Below, one piece after another: positions 16,923 to 17,929 of a stretch of DNA of 17,929 nucleotides. The notes under the pieces were generated by a model. The model saw nothing but the letters and a program-made list of their open reading frames with translations. It made no database searches and was not told the DNA's origin. Both the position numbers and the translations under genes were made by a program. Numbering within the stretch: the stretch's first letter is position 1; every line of letters begins with the position of its first letter. Where the stretch lies: NCBI GenBank assembly GCA_030267965.1, contig BRYA01000169.1:9292-27220 (forward strand), in the 5' to 3' direction. The DNA comes from Triparma columacea (lineage: Eukaryota; Sar; Bolidophyceae; Parmales; Triparmaceae).

Positions 16923-17669
16923 ATGGTATTTTGCACGGAATGTGGTCTTGAACAAAGTGTAGGAAACTTCTGCGCTCGTTGCGGGACACCTCTGTTGCAA
17001 AATCTCCCCCAAAAGTCAGTTGTCGAAGAAACCCATGCCTTTGCTTTCGCTGTACCTGTCGATACAGTTCCCATCAAAACAAGCTCAAAGGTTCCAACTG
17101 ACGAAGATGTCAGGGACATTACGAGAGCGCTTGAGGGGTCAACATACGACTGGATGCACGACGGGGAAAACGTGAACGGGTGGATAAAGCTGGAGCATGA
17201 TGGGATTTTCACATGCTCATGGAACAAAAGCCGTTGGTCCGCTCGTATTGATGGGAACTCAACCTTTATCGTCGTGGTGGAAAATATCGGGGGCTGTGGA
17301 GTTCACGAGCTGAGGATGAACCCCGAGTTGACTGCGTTCACCTGCTCGCACAGCGGTCAGAGAGGGCGTTTGAGGAAATCTTTCCCTCCCGCTCCAAGTT
17401 CCGTTGTTGCTGAACTTGAGGGTACCGAGTGGGAGTGGCTTCATAACGGGAGGACGGTCAACGGGTGGATAAAGCTGGAGCTCGGCGGGAGGTTCACGTG
17501 CTCGTGGAACAAAAGCACCTGGTCGGCTGGTATTGAGGGAAACTCAACTGTCGTCGTCGTGGTGGAAAATATCGGGGGCTGTGGAGTTCACGAGCTGAAG
17601 ATGAACCCCGAGATGACGGAGTTCACCTGCGAGCACAGCGGTCAGCGAGGGCGTTTGAAGCAAAAATAA
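16923..17669 (+). CDS. Zinc-ribbon protein with two tandem copies of an unknown 82-aa domain, 248 aa
   Basis: Single-exon gene. The N-terminus is a small zinc ribbon: C4 and C7 (CTEC) and C17 and C20 (CARC), the four-Cys pattern common at the start of many proteins. A linker of about 45 residues follows. Then come two repeats, residues 70-151 and 165-246, 73 percent identical by my count, each with a conserved NGWIKL, FTCSWNKS, VVVENIGGCGVHEL and HSGQRGRL. Beta-rich patterning with conserved Trp and Cys suggests a compact binding domain; the function is not known to me. There is no signal peptide, so it is probably cytosolic or nuclear. The stop codon overlaps an AATAAA at 17665-17670. Divergent from the 610-aa gene. 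Confidence 0.85.
   Translation: MVFCTECGLEQSVGNFCARCGTPLLQNLPQKSVVEETHAFAFAVPVDTVPIKTSSKVPTDEDVRDITRALEGSTYDWMHDGENVNGWIKLEHDGIFTCSWNKSRWSARIDGNSTFIVVVENIGGCGVHELRMNPELTAFTCSHSGQRGRLRKSFPPAPSSVVAELEGTEWEWLHNGRTVNGWIKLELGGRFTCSWNKSTWSAGIEGNSTVVVVVENIGGCGVHELKMNPEMTEFTCEHSGQRGRLKQK
17130..17375 (+). repeat. Tandem domain repeat, copy 1 (coding)
   Basis: First copy of the 82-codon unit, from LEGSTYDW to RGRLR. The copies are offset by 285 bp (95 codons), with a short Pro/Ser linker between them. Confidence 0.9.
17415..17660 (+). repeat. Tandem domain repeat, copy 2 (coding)
   Basis: Second copy, from LEGTEWEW to RGRLK. The DNA for VVVENIGGCGVHEL is almost identical in both copies, including synonymous positions, which points to a recent duplication or gene conversion. 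Confidence 0.9.
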
Positions 17670-17670
17670 A
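17665..17670 (+). promoter_or_regulatory. AATAAA overlapping the stop codon of the zinc-ribbon gene
   Basis: The TAA stop (17667-17669) lies inside AATAAA. If used as a polyadenylation signal the 3' untranslated region would be very short. Confidence 0.25.
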
Positions 17671-17790
17671 GTCCGTGCGGCAACATTTATTTGGTCATTG
17701 ATAGCAAAATCCTCCAAACAGGAGATTACTTTACAACCCCACAACCCCCCAATCAAGTTTACCAACCTTTCCTCCCCCCCACCATTCCTA

Positions 17791-17929
17791 CTAGTACAGC
17801 CCCCCCCGTGTCCCCCCCTCACCCTCAGTATCAGCAAAAAGTGCCTTGAAGGTAGCCTGCTGGTTGAGGTTGTAAAGCCTCTCAACATACGCCGGCGTCC
17901 ACTCCCCCTCCAGGTTCGGCAGCGTAGTT
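17791..17929 (-). CDS. 3' end of an unidentified gene, cut by the window edge
   Basis: One minus-strand frame is open from the edge to a TAG at 17791-17793, giving about 46 residues. It reads LPNLEGEWTPAYVERLYNLN and then QQATFKALFADTEG, which looks like real protein, before a Gly-rich end. The Gly-rich tail could instead be intron, because a GAGG/GTGAGG donor-like site follows the DTEG codons. Too short to identify; no function is proposed. Confidence 0.45.
   Translation of the reverse strand, partial: TTLPNLEGEWTPAYVERLYNLNQQATFKALFADTEGEGGTRGGLY

Noticed and set aside
16671..17012. Minus-strand open frame of 113 codons upstream of and overlapping the zinc-ribbon gene
   Set aside because: It begins from a TTG, has no ATG near its start, overlaps a convincing plus-strand zinc ribbon and occupies a divergent promoter region. 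Judged chance.
17544..17888. Minus-strand open frame of 114 codons
   Set aside because: Its right half is out of frame with the better partial CDS at 17791-17929, and its left half is antisense to the second domain repeat. Similar antisense frames occur under both repeats simply because the repeats are alike.

Overview
This window looks like nuclear DNA of a photosynthetic stramenopile, in the diatom / bolidophyte / ochrophyte range. Three things point there. First, most genes carry short spliceosomal introns with GTRAG-like donors and pyrimidine-rich acceptors. Second, two proteins (VIPP1 and a DUF4336 protein) begin with a secretory signal peptide followed by a phenylalanine-led transit peptide, the bipartite presequence used by secondary red plastids. 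Third, there is a bZIP-PAS protein of the stramenopile type. I saw no bacterial operons, rRNA, tRNA, CRISPR array or recognisable transposon. Genus and species cannot be read from the window.

Layout from left to right: (1) an HAD-superfamily protein (-) at 316-1347, divergent from a 600-residue multi-span membrane protein (+) at 1971-3773; (2) a three-exon bZIP-PAS regulator (-) at 4024-6877; (3) about 1 kb without a gene, then two-exon plastid VIPP1/IM30 (-) at 7887-9073; (4) a probable two-exon gene of unknown function (+) at 9352-10412; (5) a DUF4336 plastid protein (-) at 10464-11930, then a multi-exon MsrB/SelR-like gene (-) at 12007-12875; (6) a RING-H2 ubiquitin-ligase-like gene (+) at 13095-14668; (7) a 610-residue charged protein of unknown function (-) at 14707-16539; (8) a zinc-ribbon protein with two near-identical repeats (+) at 16923-17669; (9) the 3' end of another gene (-) running off the right edge.

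The genes are compact and alternate in strand. Convergent pairs are separated by as little as 38 bp between stop codons, and divergent pairs share intergenic regions of roughly 220 to 620 bp. VIPP1 (thylakoid membrane maintenance) and the DUF4336 protein (with an apparent extra Tat-type lumen signal) are the plastid part of the window. The MsrB-like protein may add methionine-sulfoxide repair, but it has lost the usual zinc-binding cysteines and begins with an N-myristoylation-like sequence. The neighbours are not an operon, and a shared pathway is not demonstrated.

The most interesting points are: the reconstructed bZIP-PAS gene, whose PAS domain lacks the light-sensing LOV cysteine and which has TGACGT sites upstream of itself; the MsrB-like gene with a possible 4-nt microexon; an 81-nt in-frame intron in the RING gene that would encode a membrane segment if retained; and the zinc-ribbon plus duplicated-domain protein, which I could not assign to any family.
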